A stretch of 64,000 bases of DNA from Cytobacillus massiliigabonensis (GCF_900199725.1 NZ_LT904904.1:1129194-1193193), one strand, 5' to 3'; shown: positions 1 through 9,604, numbered from the stretch's first letter. Notes: generated by a model from the sequence alone, not told the origin. Program-made: numbers and translations.

Positions 1-25
1 TATTTTAAGAAAGCATTATTAAGAT

Positions 26-58
26 AAAAAACCTGCAAAATAAAATTTTGCAGGTTTT

Positions 59-60
<2 letters not shown>
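26..60. terminator. Bidirectional intrinsic terminator
   Basis: A 16-bp arm of A-rich sequence plus CCTGCAAAAT pairs with ATTTTGCAGG plus a T run, around a 3-nt loop. It can end the leftward ytqA-ytqB unit and any rightward gene arriving from outside the window. Confidence 0.85.
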
Positions 61-1596
<1,536 letters not shown>

Positions 1597-1731
1597 TCGT
1601 AAAACCTCCTATAAATATGTCATTTCGAAAATACTGCATAAAAATAATCATAACACGAAGTAATCCTGATAGCCAAAGTAAATTGTTTCAAGTTAAATTG
1701 CCAGCAATTTATATAGTAGGAAGATAAAAAT

Positions 1732-1914
1732 ATGAACAAACTAATGGATGAAGCCTATGCTTCTTATAGTGAGTGTTTAAAAAGGAGGACAAAAAGAGCC
1801 GAGAAGTTCAAGGAAGCGCAGCCACCGAGCACCGGAACGTATGCCTTTATATGTGAGGAGCGGAGGAGCAAGCTGACGCAGAAATTCGACAGCTATTTTT
1901 CCCGGACTTTTTGA
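1732..1914 (+). CDS. Small hypothetical protein (60 aa)
   Basis: A 60-residue ORF preceded by AGGAAG about 8 nt before its ATG. The product is basic and polar in its first half (SECLKRRTKRAEKFKEAQ) with a Phe-rich tail, and has no signal peptide or membrane segment. It lies between the divergent ytqA and the co-directional ytzC, about 40 bp from the latter. I do not recognise a family. It may be a real small Bacillaceae protein or a chance ORF; coding character is only moderately supported. Confidence 0.35.
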   Translation: MNKLMDEAYASYSECLKRRTKRAEKFKEAQPPSTGTYAFICEERRSKLTQKFDSYFSRTF

Positions 1915-1952
1915 ACATCCTTTTAAAAACCCATTCTGATGTAGGAGGGGAA

Positions 1953-2222
1953 ATGATGGCAACTCGTGAATCGATGGATAATCTTATTCAGCAATGTGAG
2001 GATGCAATTCGTTTTGCTCAAGACCAGTATGAAGAGGGGAGAATGCAGGCGCATTATAATGATGAAGGATATACAAATGCGCTCCAATCTCTTGAGAATG
2101 CATACAATGATTTAGCTAAGATGGCACTTAGCGCAAATGCACAGCAGCGTGAGCAGCTTCATCGAATGAGGCTCCAATTGCAGCAGCTTCAGAACCAGAT
2201 GATTATTCTTCCGCATAATTAG
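1953..2222 (+). CDS. ytzC: YtzC family protein
   Basis: About 88-89 residues, starting MATRESMDNLIQQCEDAI. A longer reading frame begins at 1911, but AGGAGGGG at 1943-1950 sits just ahead of tandem ATG codons at 1953 and 1956, so a start there is preferred. The protein is highly helical, rich in Gln and Glu, and probably a short coiled coil (QQREQLHRMRLQLQQLQNQM near the C-terminus). It matches the conserved Bacillus YtzC family of unknown function. It precedes another small gene after 11 bp and likely shares its transcript. Confidence 0.8.
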   Translation: MMATRESMDNLIQQCEDAIRFAQDQYEEGRMQAHYNDEGYTNALQSLENAYNDLAKMALSANAQQREQLHRMRLQLQQLQNQMIILPHN

Positions 2223-2233
2223 GAGGGAATGGC

Positions 2234-2398
2234 ATGGTAAAAAAACGTTCAAAGCAAAATAACCCTGAACAAAAAACAAAAAATGGCGTGAATAGCAATG
2301 ATTTAGAGTTAGGCAGTGACTTTGATTTAGTTAAGCAAGCCAAGAAAATGTATGCAAAAAAGGGACAACCGGTTAAATCCAAATTCCATCCTGAATAA
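2234..2398 (+). CDS. Small basic protein, possibly a spore protein (54 aa)
   Basis: A 54-residue ORF whose ATG at 2234 is preceded by AGGAGGG at 2221-2227. The N-terminus is strongly basic (MVKKRSKQNN), the middle acidic (NDLELGSDFDL), the tail basic (KKMYAKKGQPVKSK). Such short, Asn/Lys-rich proteins in Bacillus are often minor small acid-soluble or other spore proteins, but it matches none of the Ssp sequences I can recall. It follows ytzC closely and is closed by the terminator at 2411-2446. Existence is well supported by the RBS and terminator; the function is unknown. Confidence 0.6.
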   Translation: MVKKRSKQNNPEQKTKNGVNSNDLELGSDFDLVKQAKKMYAKKGQPVKSKFHPE

Positions 2399-2410
2399 GA
2401 ATAATAAGTG

Positions 2411-2446
2411 CCTTGATGCATCTTACGCATCAAGGCTAATTTTTTT
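2411..2446 (+). terminator. Intrinsic terminator after ytzC unit
   Basis: CCTTGATGC and GCATCAAGG pair around a 7-nt loop, followed by a run of seven T. It separates the ytzC unit from the accessory ccm-nrf block. Confidence 0.88.
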
Positions 2447-2447
2447 G

Positions 2448-2530
2448 TGTCTAGCTTCAGCGGCTAACCCCCGACTGACAGGACGTACTAGTGCCGGCAA
2501 TGCGACAGGAAGTCGAACTTTTGTCGACCT
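2448..2530 (+). repeat. Bacillaceae intergenic repeat, copy 1
   Basis: Begins TGTCTAGCTTCAGCGGCTA, the same head as other copies in this window (20431, 41911, 60664), and is GC-rich compared with its flanks. The 3' boundary is unclear. It lies directly after a terminator T-run. The gap 2399-2782 otherwise holds only the promoter region of the next operon. Confidence 0.6.
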
Positions 2531-2695
2531 CATTTCCACTTGAAAATTTTCCCTCGTTCACAAAGTGGTAAAGAACTTACAGAAATAACGTGCTTAAAGT
2601 CACAGATGTACAGCCTTGTAAAATGGTTTAAATAAGGTAAGCAATTAAAGAGGATTTCAAATGTTTTAGAATATAGCTTTTTCAATTCTTATCAG

Positions 2696-2758
2696 TTTGG
2701 TTGCTTATTTTTTTAAAGTATACATGTGAAAACATTCACAAAACGTTCATAATATAGA
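2696..2758 (+). promoter_or_regulatory. Candidate promoter with perfect Fnr-type box
   Basis: TGTGAAAACATTCACA at 2725-2740 exactly matches the Bacillus Fnr consensus TGTGA-N6-TCACA. A candidate -35/-10 pair, TTTGGT (2696) and TATACA (2719), has 17-bp spacing, which would put the box near the start point. Alternative -10 elements (CATAAT 2748, TATAGA 2753) lie just downstream of the box. The classic Fnr position of -41.5 would put the start near 2774, where no good -10 is visible. The box itself is clear; whether it activates or represses is not decided by the sequence. Confidence 0.65.
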
Positions 2759-2782
2759 GTTTCTAAGAGGGAAGGGTGTCAA

Positions 2783-3757
2783 ATGATGAAAAAAAGAATC
2801 TTAACGTGGATAGGGATGATGATTCTGCTCCTCAGTTTACCAGGCTATACAAGAGCTGATAATCAAGCAGCTATCCTTAAAATGGAAGAGTTAAAGGTTC
2901 AAGTCATGCCAGAGTATGCCAATCATCCAAAAGATAAAGAAAAAAGTCATCCTTCTTTATTAATTGGGTATCATGGCACATTAATTAATCCTACAGATCA
3001 ACCAGTAAAAGGACAAATCGAGATCCCGCTTCCAATGGATGAGGAGGATTTCCGAATTGGGTTTGTCGCTGATTATAATCGTGATTTATCTGAGCTGAAT
3101 GAAATCGAATATGAAATGGATAAAAAAAATCGTACGATCTCGTGGAAAACAAGTGAAGACATACAGCCAAATGAGCCATACAAATTTGTTGTTGAATATT
3201 ATACGAATCAATTGATTGTTAATAAAGAAACAAAGAAATTATCCTACAAATTCAAAAGTTTTGCAGATATCGGTCTCGTGAGTGTTGTTTTTTTAGAGCC
3301 ATTGAAGTCCGAAAGCTTTCAATTAACTCCCTCCGCAGATTCTCACCAGGAAAATGGATACGGGATGAATATGTTCTTATATCAGATTCAAGGAATGAAG
3401 CCAGATGGGACCAAAGAAATTCAGCTTGAGTACAAGCGTTCAGAAACAAAAACAACAATGGAAATAATGGAAGAAATGACCGGAAATCCGGAGCATGCTG
3501 AAAAGGCAATGCAGAAAAATGAAACTTTGCCAATTTGGCTCTTTCTTACAGTAGTTGGGGGAGTAAGTGCAGTTTCGGCCATCCTGCTTATTTACTTCAT
3601 GAAGAGAAAGAAAAAATCACAGCAGATTCACAATAAACAATCAGGAGAAATTATGAAAGATGAAAAAGTGAAAAAGTCTCGTTTACGAGCAATGCTTTTA
3701 GAAGGGAGTATTTCTCAGCAAGAATATGATGAATTGCTAAAAAAACTAGGGGGATAA
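2783..3757 (+). CDS. Secreted/membrane-anchored protein heading the ccm operon (unknown function)
   Basis: A 324-residue protein with a signal peptide (residues 1-24, ending near Tyr-Thr-Arg-Ala-Asp), a beta-rich extracellular region of about 220 residues, one membrane helix (LPIWLFLTVVGGVSAVSAIL, about 249-272), a lysine-rich stop-transfer and a short cytoplasmic tail ending RAMLLEGSISQQEYDELLKK. The tail resembles the short SHOCT-type motif. There is no heme-binding CXXCH. It is the first gene after the Fnr box and is separated from ccmE by 3 bp, so it belongs to the maturation operon. Its job could be apocytochrome or heme handling outside the membrane, but nothing in the sequence proves this. 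Confidence 0.75.
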   Translation: MMKKRILTWIGMMILLLSLPGYTRADNQAAILKMEELKVQVMPEYANHPKDKEKSHPSLLIGYHGTLINPTDQPVKGQIEIPLPMDEEDFRIGFVADYNRDLSELNEIEYEMDKKNRTISWKTSEDIQPNEPYKFVVEYYTNQLIVNKETKKLSYKFKSFADIGLVSVVFLEPLKSESFQLTPSADSHQENGYGMNMFLYQIQGMKPDGTKEIQLEYKRSETKTTMEIMEEMTGNPEHAEKAMQKNETLPIWLFLTVVGGVSAVSAILLIYFMKRKKKSQQIHNKQSGEIMKDEKVKKSRLRAMLLEGSISQQEYDELLKKLGG

Positions 3758-3760
3758 AAA

Positions 3761-4207
3761 ATGTCTAAAAACAAAAAAATTATCTTTGGTTTGTCACTTG
3801 TTGCAGTTGCGATTATGATCATGTTTTTTTCTACTATGCCGAGTGCAGGGAGCAAGGAGATTTCAATCGATGAATTGCTTACCGGGAACTATAAGGACGA
3901 GTACGTTCTGACACAAGGACTTCTAAAAGAAGATTCAGTGAAATGGGATGCAGATAAGATTGAATTGACATTCGAAATTGCTGATGAAGAAAGCAGTTCG
4001 TCCCTTCCTATTATTTATAATGGCGTAAAGCCTGATAATTTTTCTGAGGATGTCATTGTAATTGTTGAAGGGTTTATAAAGGATGATGGAGTGTTTGAAG
4101 CAGAGAAGGTACAGACAAAATGCCCTTCAAAGTATGAAGGAGAAGATACGGAAAACTATGACGCGAAAATGCATAAAAACATGAACGAAAATAAGCAGGA
4201 TGAATAA
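3761..4207 (+). CDS. ccmE: Heme chaperone CcmE, CxxxY variant
   Basis: 148 residues: an N-terminal membrane anchor (residues 6-25), then an OB-fold-like periplasmic-side domain with GLLKEDSVKWD...LTFEIAD...LPIIYNG and VIVEGFIKDDGVFEAEKV, the usual CcmE layout. The heme-attachment site reads KCPSKY: Cys121 with Tyr125. Classical CcmE carries His in HxxxY; the Cys form is known from archaea and some anaerobes in the system I* type. It would receive heme exported through CcmC and pass it to CcmF. It begins 3 bp after the preceding gene and lies 17 bp ahead of ccmF. Confidence 0.87.
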   Translation: MSKNKKIIFGLSLVAVAIMIMFFSTMPSAGSKEISIDELLTGNYKDEYVLTQGLLKEDSVKWDADKIELTFEIADEESSSSLPIIYNGVKPDNFSEDVIVIVEGFIKDDGVFEAEKVQTKCPSKYEGEDTENYDAKMHKNMNENKQDE

Positions 4208-4224
4208 GACAGGCGGGTGACAAC

Positions 4225-6204
4225 ATGTATCTAATCGGCAATATCGCACTTATACTAGGCATCGTCATTTCAGTTTACTCTTTAGCAGCCAACATCATCG
4301 GCATCAAAAAAAATGATAGAAAATGGTTGGAAAGTGCTAGAGGAGGAATCTTATCACTTGCTTTTGTGACGAGCATATCTGCTTTCCTGCTTTTTTATAT
4401 TCTTGGCACGAGTCAATTTCAATTCAAATATGTGGCAGCCTACACAAATAATCAGCTTCCGCTCGTTTATAAGCTTGCTGCTTTTTGGGCAGGAAATGCA
4501 GGATCCTTGCTGCTATGGGCATTCTTATTAAGTATTTATGCTGCTGTAATTGTGCTAAGCAAGAAAAAACAAAACAATATGATTCCGTATGTTTCAAACA
4601 TTTTATTGTTAAATCTGCTATTTTTCTACATTGTGATGGTTTTTAACGCAAATCCTTTCGAGATGACAGAGACAATTCCAGCGGATGGAAAAGGACTGAA
4701 TCCAATGCTCCAAAATCCTGGAATGGTCATTCATCCTGTCACTTTATATATGGGGTATGTCGGACTTGCGGTGCCATTTGCTTATGCGATTGCAGCATTG
4801 CTAATGAAGAATATGGATGCAGGGTGGATTAAATTAACGAGAAGATGGACATTAACTGCCTGGCTCTTTTTAACAATCGGCAATATTGTCGGCGGATGGT
4901 GGGCTTATCTTGAACTTGGCTGGGGCGGTTATTGGGCATGGGATCCAGTAGAAAATGCCTCCTTCCTACCTTGGTTGACAGTATCTGCCTTTCTTCATTC
5001 AGTTATGATTCAGGAACGGAAAAATATGCTCAGAACTTGGAATGTAAGTCTGATTATCTTGTCTTATATTCTCTCTCTTTTTGGCACTTTCCTTGTCCGA
5101 AGCGGTATTTTAACAAGTGTTCATGCCTTCGGTGATAGCAATCTAGGAACCTATTTCTTAATCTTCATGGCATTTATGATGATCTTTGCTATTTATGTCG
5201 TTATTACTCGTTATCAGCTGATTAAAAAGGAAAGCAGACCAATTGAGGCTTATTTTTCAAAGGAAAGCAGCTTCTTACTAAATAATTTCATTTTAGTTGC
5301 CGCCGCATTTGCTGTTTTCTTTGGAACGATGTATCCGCTGATTTCTGAAACATTGACGGGGACGAAAGTAAACGTGGGTGCCCCTTACTTTAATAAAGTA
5401 ATGGCACCAATTATGCTCGCTCTTCTGTTCTTAATGGCTATTTGTCCGCTTATTTCGTGGCAGAAGGCGGTTTTCGAGCGGTTTATCAAAAATACTCTTG
5501 CTCCAATAGTCGCCGCCCTTTTATTCGCAGGATTGCTTGTGGTGATGGGGGTGCGAGGGATCTATGCCATTATTGGGTTAACAGTTACTGTGTTCATGTT
5601 TAATGTACATCTTGCTGAGTTTTGGCGTGGGATAAAAGCAAGGAGAAAAGCAACGAAAGAAGGATTTATAAAGGCAGCATTCCAATTAACTAAGAAAAAT
5701 CAGCGAAGATACGGAGGCTATATCGTTCATATTGGGATTGCGGTTATTGCAGTTGGAGTTATTTCTTCTAATGCTTATTCTGAAGAAATGATGAAAACAG
5801 TTAATCAGGGTGAAAGCTTTAATGTCGGGAATTATGAGCTTACCTTTAACGAACTGACAGAAACGGAAGAAAAGGGAAATGGAATTGTGGCTGCCGATAT
5901 TTATGTCAAATATAAAGGAAAAAGCAGCGGTACTATCCATCCAGAGAAAATATTTTATGGAACATGGCCAGAGCCTTCTTCAGAAGTAGCAATAAAAACT
6001 AATTGGAAAGAGGACTTATATGTCGTGCTCAGTTCCTGGGAAAGCAAAGAGAAAGTGACTTTTGTCGTGAAAATTAATCCCTTTGTCAGCTGGATTTGGG
6101 CAGGAGGAATTTTGATGATAATCGGAACAGCCATCGCACTTATTGGCGGAAAGCCATCTGCATTCTTTAGAGTGAATGGTCGGCAGGCGGGTGTTCGGGC
6201 ATGA
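4225..6204 (+). CDS. ccmF: Cytochrome c heme lyase subunit CcmF
   Basis: 659 residues with about 15 hydrophobic segments. It carries the WWD heme-handling signature GGWWAYLELGWGGYWAWD followed by PVENASFLPWL (around residues 226-253), the conserved histidines of the family (for example VIHPVTLY and SVHAFG), and a soluble extracellular domain near residues 510-600. It ligates heme from CcmE to apocytochrome CXXCH motifs outside the cytoplasmic membrane. Length is typical of bacterial CcmF. Its stop overlaps the ccmH start by 4 bp (ATGA). Confidence 0.95.
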   Translation: MYLIGNIALILGIVISVYSLAANIIGIKKNDRKWLESARGGILSLAFVTSISAFLLFYILGTSQFQFKYVAAYTNNQLPLVYKLAAFWAGNAGSLLLWAFLLSIYAAVIVLSKKKQNNMIPYVSNILLLNLLFFYIVMVFNANPFEMTETIPADGKGLNPMLQNPGMVIHPVTLYMGYVGLAVPFAYAIAALLMKNMDAGWIKLTRRWTLTAWLFLTIGNIVGGWWAYLELGWGGYWAWDPVENASFLPWLTVSAFLHSVMIQERKNMLRTWNVSLIILSYILSLFGTFLVRSGILTSVHAFGDSNLGTYFLIFMAFMMIFAIYVVITRYQLIKKESRPIEAYFSKESSFLLNNFILVAAAFAVFFGTMYPLISETLTGTKVNVGAPYFNKVMAPIMLALLFLMAICPLISWQKAVFERFIKNTLAPIVAALLFAGLLVVMGVRGIYAIIGLTVTVFMFNVHLAEFWRGIKARRKATKEGFIKAAFQLTKKNQRRYGGYIVHIGIAVIAVGVISSNAYSEEMMKTVNQGESFNVGNYELTFNELTETEEKGNGIVAADIYVKYKGKSSGTIHPEKIFYGTWPEPSSEVAIKTNWKEDLYVVLSSWESKEKVTFVVKINPFVSWIWAGGILMIIGTAIALIGGKPSAFFRVNGRQAGVRA

Positions 6205-6719
6205 AAGAAATAACAAGAAGGCAAATGATAAAATGCTCACTCGCTATGATCGCTTCGATCATTCTGATTGACCTGGGTTTTGATGATAAAAGGGTAAAAG
6301 CAAATACAAAATTCGATTACAATTCCAAGGAATTTCAATCGATTATTAATCAATTAGATATGCAAGGACACGCTGATCATGATATTTCTACTTGTTCCAT
6401 TAAAAAAGTCTATTATGAGGAAGTGATTGAGGCATTAAATCAGGGACAGTCTGAAAAAGAGATCCTTCAATCCTATATTGATGAGTATGGCCAGGCAGCA
6501 TTACGCACCCCAGGAGCAGAAGGGAGCGGGATCATCGCCTGGATCACTCCAGCACTCGGGTTTTTATTAGGAGCAATCATAGTAGGCTTTGGCATTAAGA
6601 AATTAACGAATAAAAATGGCGGCAAGGAAACAATATCCTTGGACTGTGACGAAATGACTGAGATGGAAAAGGAAATTGTTGAAATTACCTTTGAAGAAGA
6701 GCGGAGAAAGCACTTTTGA
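6201..6719 (+). CDS. ccmH: CcmH-like protein with a single cysteine
   Basis: 172 residues: an N-terminal twin-Arg-containing signal anchor, then an extracytoplasmic helical domain with VIEALNQGQSEKEILQSYIDEYG, which matches the conserved CcmH helix pattern, and a membrane helix (IIAWITPALGFLLGAIIVGF). Classical CcmH has a redox-active LRCxxCQ motif. Here the corresponding segment reads DISTCSIKK, leaving one cysteine (Cys65) and lacking about ten residues. It therefore cannot form the usual intramolecular disulfide and may act only as a scaffold for apocytochrome or through a mixed disulfide. Other cysteines are in the anchor or the cytoplasmic tail. It is translationally coupled to ccmF. Confidence 0.75.
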   Translation: MKEITRRQMIKCSLAMIASIILIDLGFDDKRVKANTKFDYNSKEFQSIINQLDMQGHADHDISTCSIKKVYYEEVIEALNQGQSEKEILQSYIDEYGQAALRTPGAEGSGIIAWITPALGFLLGAIIVGFGIKKLTNKNGGKETISLDCDEMTEMEKEIVEITFEEERRKHF

Positions 6720-6737
6720 ACAAAAGGAGCAATCATT

Positions 6738-7106
6738 ATGGATTACATTTTTTTACTCCTAGGATCAGTAATCATTATTACTTGTTTTTACTTTATCGTT
6801 TCTCCCTTTTTTAATAGAGGTGGAGAAAGCTATAGCAATTCAGGAGAAACTGAAGCAGAAATGCCCTTAGAAATGATCTATGCAGCAGTAAATGAATTGG
6901 AAATGGACTTTCTTATGAAGAAGTTGATTCAAGATGATTTTGAAAGGATGAAAAAGCAATATCACACACTTGCGGCTAGTTATTTAAAATCAGAAACAAA
7001 ACAAAATAGAAGCCAGCCTAAGGGAAACCGAGATTTGGATATTGTAGATCGAGAAATTCTAAAGGAATTGAATAAAATACGAAAAACAAAAAAGGATAAG
7101 GGGTGA
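6738..7106 (+). CDS. CcmI-like membrane protein (first of two)
   Basis: 122 residues: one N-terminal membrane helix (about 4-24), a polar linker, then a helical stretch with NELEMDFLMKKLIQDDFERM. That spacing resembles the N-terminal motif of CcmI/CycH-type proteins (an acidic 'ELE' element followed by a 'DY/DF..LR..Y' element). The C-terminus is strongly basic. The stop overlaps the next reading frame region. In context it is probably a component or stabiliser of the heme ligation complex. The relation to CcmI is my inference from pattern and position, not a firm family assignment. Confidence 0.6.
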   Translation: MDYIFLLLGSVIIITCFYFIVSPFFNRGGESYSNSGETEAEMPLEMIYAAVNELEMDFLMKKLIQDDFERMKKQYHTLAASYLKSETKQNRSQPKGNRDLDIVDREILKELNKIRKTKKDKG

Positions 7107-7111
7107 TTGAA

Positions 7112-7450
7112 ATGCCTCCATATCATCCAGATTGGCTTGTTAACTTTTGGCTGGGGACACCTTTCCTTAATATGTTTGACCCTCATGCTGTATTAATATT
7201 TCTAGTAGTCGTAACTGTCATGATTGTCATTATTCAAAGAAGAACCCTCGCTTTTAGACAAGAGTTTGATCATGATGAAAGCCAATTTCAGCTGCTCTTA
7301 AAGAAGAAGGAGGTAATAGAAAAACAAATGGCCCAGCTTGATCAGCAAAAACAGCAGGGAAAGATTACTGATGAACTTTATATTACAAGAATGAAAGAAT
7401 ATGAGGTTCATCTTAAATATGTAAAAAGTGAGCTGATTCAATTTACTTAA
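7112..7450 (+). CDS. CcmI-like membrane/coiled-coil protein (second of two)
   Basis: About 112 residues from ATG 7112; a GTG at 7103 is possible, but GGGGTG at 7100-7105 is a good RBS for the ATG. It has an exposed N-terminus rich in Trp/Pro (PYHPDWLVNFWLG), one membrane helix (about 25-45), and a long coiled coil that ends KEYEVHLKYVKSELIQ. The segment LDQQKQQGKITDELYITRMKEY resembles short C-terminal regulatory (SHOCT-type) motifs, as also seen in the first gene of the operon. No catalytic residues are evident. It probably assists the Ccm complex. Confidence 0.6.
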   Translation: MPPYHPDWLVNFWLGTPFLNMFDPHAVLIFLVVVTVMIVIIQRRTLAFRQEFDHDESQFQLLLKKKEVIEKQMAQLDQQKQQGKITDELYITRMKEYEVHLKYVKSELIQFT

Positions 7451-7492
7451 TGAGATACAGTCTATTCTCATAATCAGAAAGAGTTGAAGTAT

Positions 7493-8197
7493 ATGCTTGA
7501 GCTAAAAGATATTACAAAAGTAATTGGTGACAAGCTGATTTTAAGAAATTTCTCTCTGACCTTAGTTCCTGGGGAGAGTGTTGCTGTTATCGGACCAAAT
7601 GGGGCCGGGAAGAGTACCTTTTTTAAGCTCGCTGCAGGTCTGATGCAGCCTACAAGTGGAGAAATTTTTCTAAACGGAGAGCAGATAAAGAAGAAAACTC
7701 ATCTTTTGAAAAAAAGAATCGGTTACCTCGGACATGAGTCATTTTTATACAATGCTTTGACACCGTTAGAGAATTTACAATTCTACGGTAAGTTATACAA
7801 GGTAAAAAATGTTGAGGAAAAAGGATTGGAGCTCCTTAAATCAGTTGGACTTCACTATTTTAAAGATATACCTATCCGTTCCTTCTCCAGGGGAATGATC
7901 CAGCGATTGGCCATTGCCCGAGTTCTTCTTGCAGAACCTGAATACCTTCTTCTCGATGAACCGCATACTGGATTAGATCAAGAAGCGGTCTCGCTGCTAA
8001 ATCAATTGATTAAAGAGAGACAGAAACAAGGAATTTCGATCCTATTAATCTCACATGATTTCGAACAGGTGATAAATGTCTGTGATCGGGTGCTTATTTT
8101 GAATAAAGGAAGAGTTGTCAGTGATAAGAATATTGATTCGCAATTAGAATTGATATCCTTTAAGAAATGGTACGAAGCGGCGGTGAGCGGGAAATGA
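7493..8197 (+). CDS. ccmA: ABC transporter ATP-binding protein CcmA
   Basis: About 234 residues (a TTG at 7484 would add three). It shows Walker A GPNGAGKST, signature SFSRGMIQR (SRG variant of LSGGQ), Walker B YLLLDEPHTGLD and the switch His in ISHDFE. It powers the CcmABCD complex, which releases holo-CcmE from CcmC. It follows two CcmI-like genes and overlaps ccmB by 4 bp. The RBS is weak. Assignment as CcmA rather than a generic ABC protein depends on the ccmB-ccmC-ccmD genes that follow. Confidence 0.9.
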   Translation: MLELKDITKVIGDKLILRNFSLTLVPGESVAVIGPNGAGKSTFFKLAAGLMQPTSGEIFLNGEQIKKKTHLLKKRIGYLGHESFLYNALTPLENLQFYGKLYKVKNVEEKGLELLKSVGLHYFKDIPIRSFSRGMIQRLAIARVLLAEPEYLLLDEPHTGLDQEAVSLLNQLIKERQKQGISILLISHDFEQVINVCDRVLILNKGRVVSDKNIDSQLELISFKKWYEAAVSGK

Positions 8198-8877
8198 AGA
8201 TAATTCTTGCAGATGCCTTAACGGTTGCCGCAAAAGACTTGCGGAATGAATTGAAGTCGAAACAAACCATAGGAATGATGATTATCTTTTCAAGTTTGGT
8301 CATCTTGATTTTCAGCTTTGCATTTGATCCAACGAATAATACCGTAAAAGCGATTATTCCTGGCCTGATTTGGGTGATTACGATATTTTCTGGTCTGCTT
8401 GGGCTGAATCGCTCATTCATATCGGAACAGGAGAATGATAGCTTAACAGGATTGAGAGTGGCACCAATTGACCCATCTAGTATCTTTCTTGGCAAGGTAG
8501 CTGCTAACCTAGTTCTCGTTATCATAGTTCAGCTGATTAGTATTCCCATATTATTTCTGCTTTTTGATTACCGATTTCATGGTGATATGATTTGGTTTCT
8601 TTTAATAGTCCTTACAGCTACTATAGGATTCATTGTAATCGGAACATTTCTTGCGGCACTTGCTGCAAATGCGAAAAATAGCGAGATGCTGCTGCCAGTT
8701 TTATTATTGCCGCTGTTAAGTCCATTAATGATTGGCGCCGTTCAGGCAACAAAAATTGTGCTAGGACAGGAAGGCATTAAGGATGCCGTTTCATGGCTAC
8801 AGCTTATGGCTGGATATAATCTATTGTTTTTTGCAGCTTGCTTTTTCTTATTTGAATATTTAATGGAGGGATCATAG
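8194..8877 (+). CDS. ccmB: Heme exporter/CcmABCD permease subunit CcmB
   Basis: About 227 residues with six predicted membrane segments. The ATG at 8194 overlaps the ccmA stop as ATGA, and is preferred to the upstream GTG at 8167. The N-terminal KDLRNELKSKQT is a typical CcmB opening, followed by FAFDPTNNTVKAIIPGLIWV, LGLNRSFISEQENDSLTGL and LLLPLLSPLMIGAVQAT, all conserved in CcmB. It is the membrane partner of CcmA. ccmC begins immediately after the stop. Confidence 0.93.
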   Translation: MKIILADALTVAAKDLRNELKSKQTIGMMIIFSSLVILIFSFAFDPTNNTVKAIIPGLIWVITIFSGLLGLNRSFISEQENDSLTGLRVAPIDPSSIFLGKVAANLVLVIIVQLISIPILFLLFDYRFHGDMIWFLLIVLTATIGFIVIGTFLAALAANAKNSEMLLPVLLLPLLSPLMIGAVQATKIVLGQEGIKDAVSWLQLMAGYNLLFFAACFFLFEYLMEGS

Positions 8878-9588
8878 ATGAAACAACCGTCTGCGTTTTT
8901 CGATCGAATGCTGTATATATTGCTCGTACCAGCTATGTTCGTTTCTTTATATTTAATTTTTATTTGGTCGCCTATTGAAAAACAAATGGGTGCCTCCCAA
9001 AAAATATTTTATTTCCATGTCAGTACAGCGTGGGTTGCATTCCTCGCATTCTTTGTTGTTGGATATTATTGTGTCCTTACTTTAAAAAAACCGACTGAAT
9101 CCCGTTTTATCAAGGCTGGAATTTCTGCAGAAATAGGTGTGGTTTTTACAACAATTACTTTATTAACGGGGATGATTTGGGGGAAGTCAGCCTGGAATAC
9201 ATGGTGGACATGGGAGCCCCGGCTCGTAACGGTTCTTATTCTGCTATTCATCTATATTGCCTATTTATTTGTTCGAAAAATGGAGGGCACTTGGGAAAAA
9301 ATTGCGAAGCTATCTGCTGTTTTTGGAATTATAGGGTGTATCAATGTACCGATTGTATTTATGGCCATTCGCTGGTGGAATACAAAACTTCACCCGGTCG
9401 TTTTCGGCGAAGGGAAGAACCAAAGTGGCGGAGGCGTTGAGCCTGATATGCTTGTTACTTTATTATTCTGTATTGGCACGATTACCTTGCTTTATTTATT
9501 CATGATGCGTAAAGGCATTGAGATTGAAAAAATGCGTCTAACTGTAAGAAAAGCGAAAGCAAAAGTGATTGAAAAATTAGCAAGTTAA
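8878..9588 (+). CDS. ccmC: Heme-handling protein CcmC
   Basis: 236 residues, six membrane segments. The tryptophan-rich loop reads WNTWWTWEPRLVT (about residues 102-114), the CcmC equivalent of the WWD domain, flanked by candidate heme-ligand histidines in YFHVSTAWVAF and in KLHPVVFGEG. It attaches heme to CcmE on the outer face. The start directly follows the ccmB stop, with GGAGGG upstream. A Cys-type CcmE still needs CcmC in known system I* organisms. Confidence 0.94.
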   Translation: MKQPSAFFDRMLYILLVPAMFVSLYLIFIWSPIEKQMGASQKIFYFHVSTAWVAFLAFFVVGYYCVLTLKKPTESRFIKAGISAEIGVVFTTITLLTGMIWGKSAWNTWWTWEPRLVTVLILLFIYIAYLFVRKMEGTWEKIAKLSAVFGIIGCINVPIVFMAIRWWNTKLHPVVFGEGKNQSGGGVEPDMLVTLLFCIGTITLLYLFMMRKGIEIEKMRLTVRKAKAKVIEKLAS

Positions 9589-9604
9589 ATAGGAGGAGAA
9601 TAGT

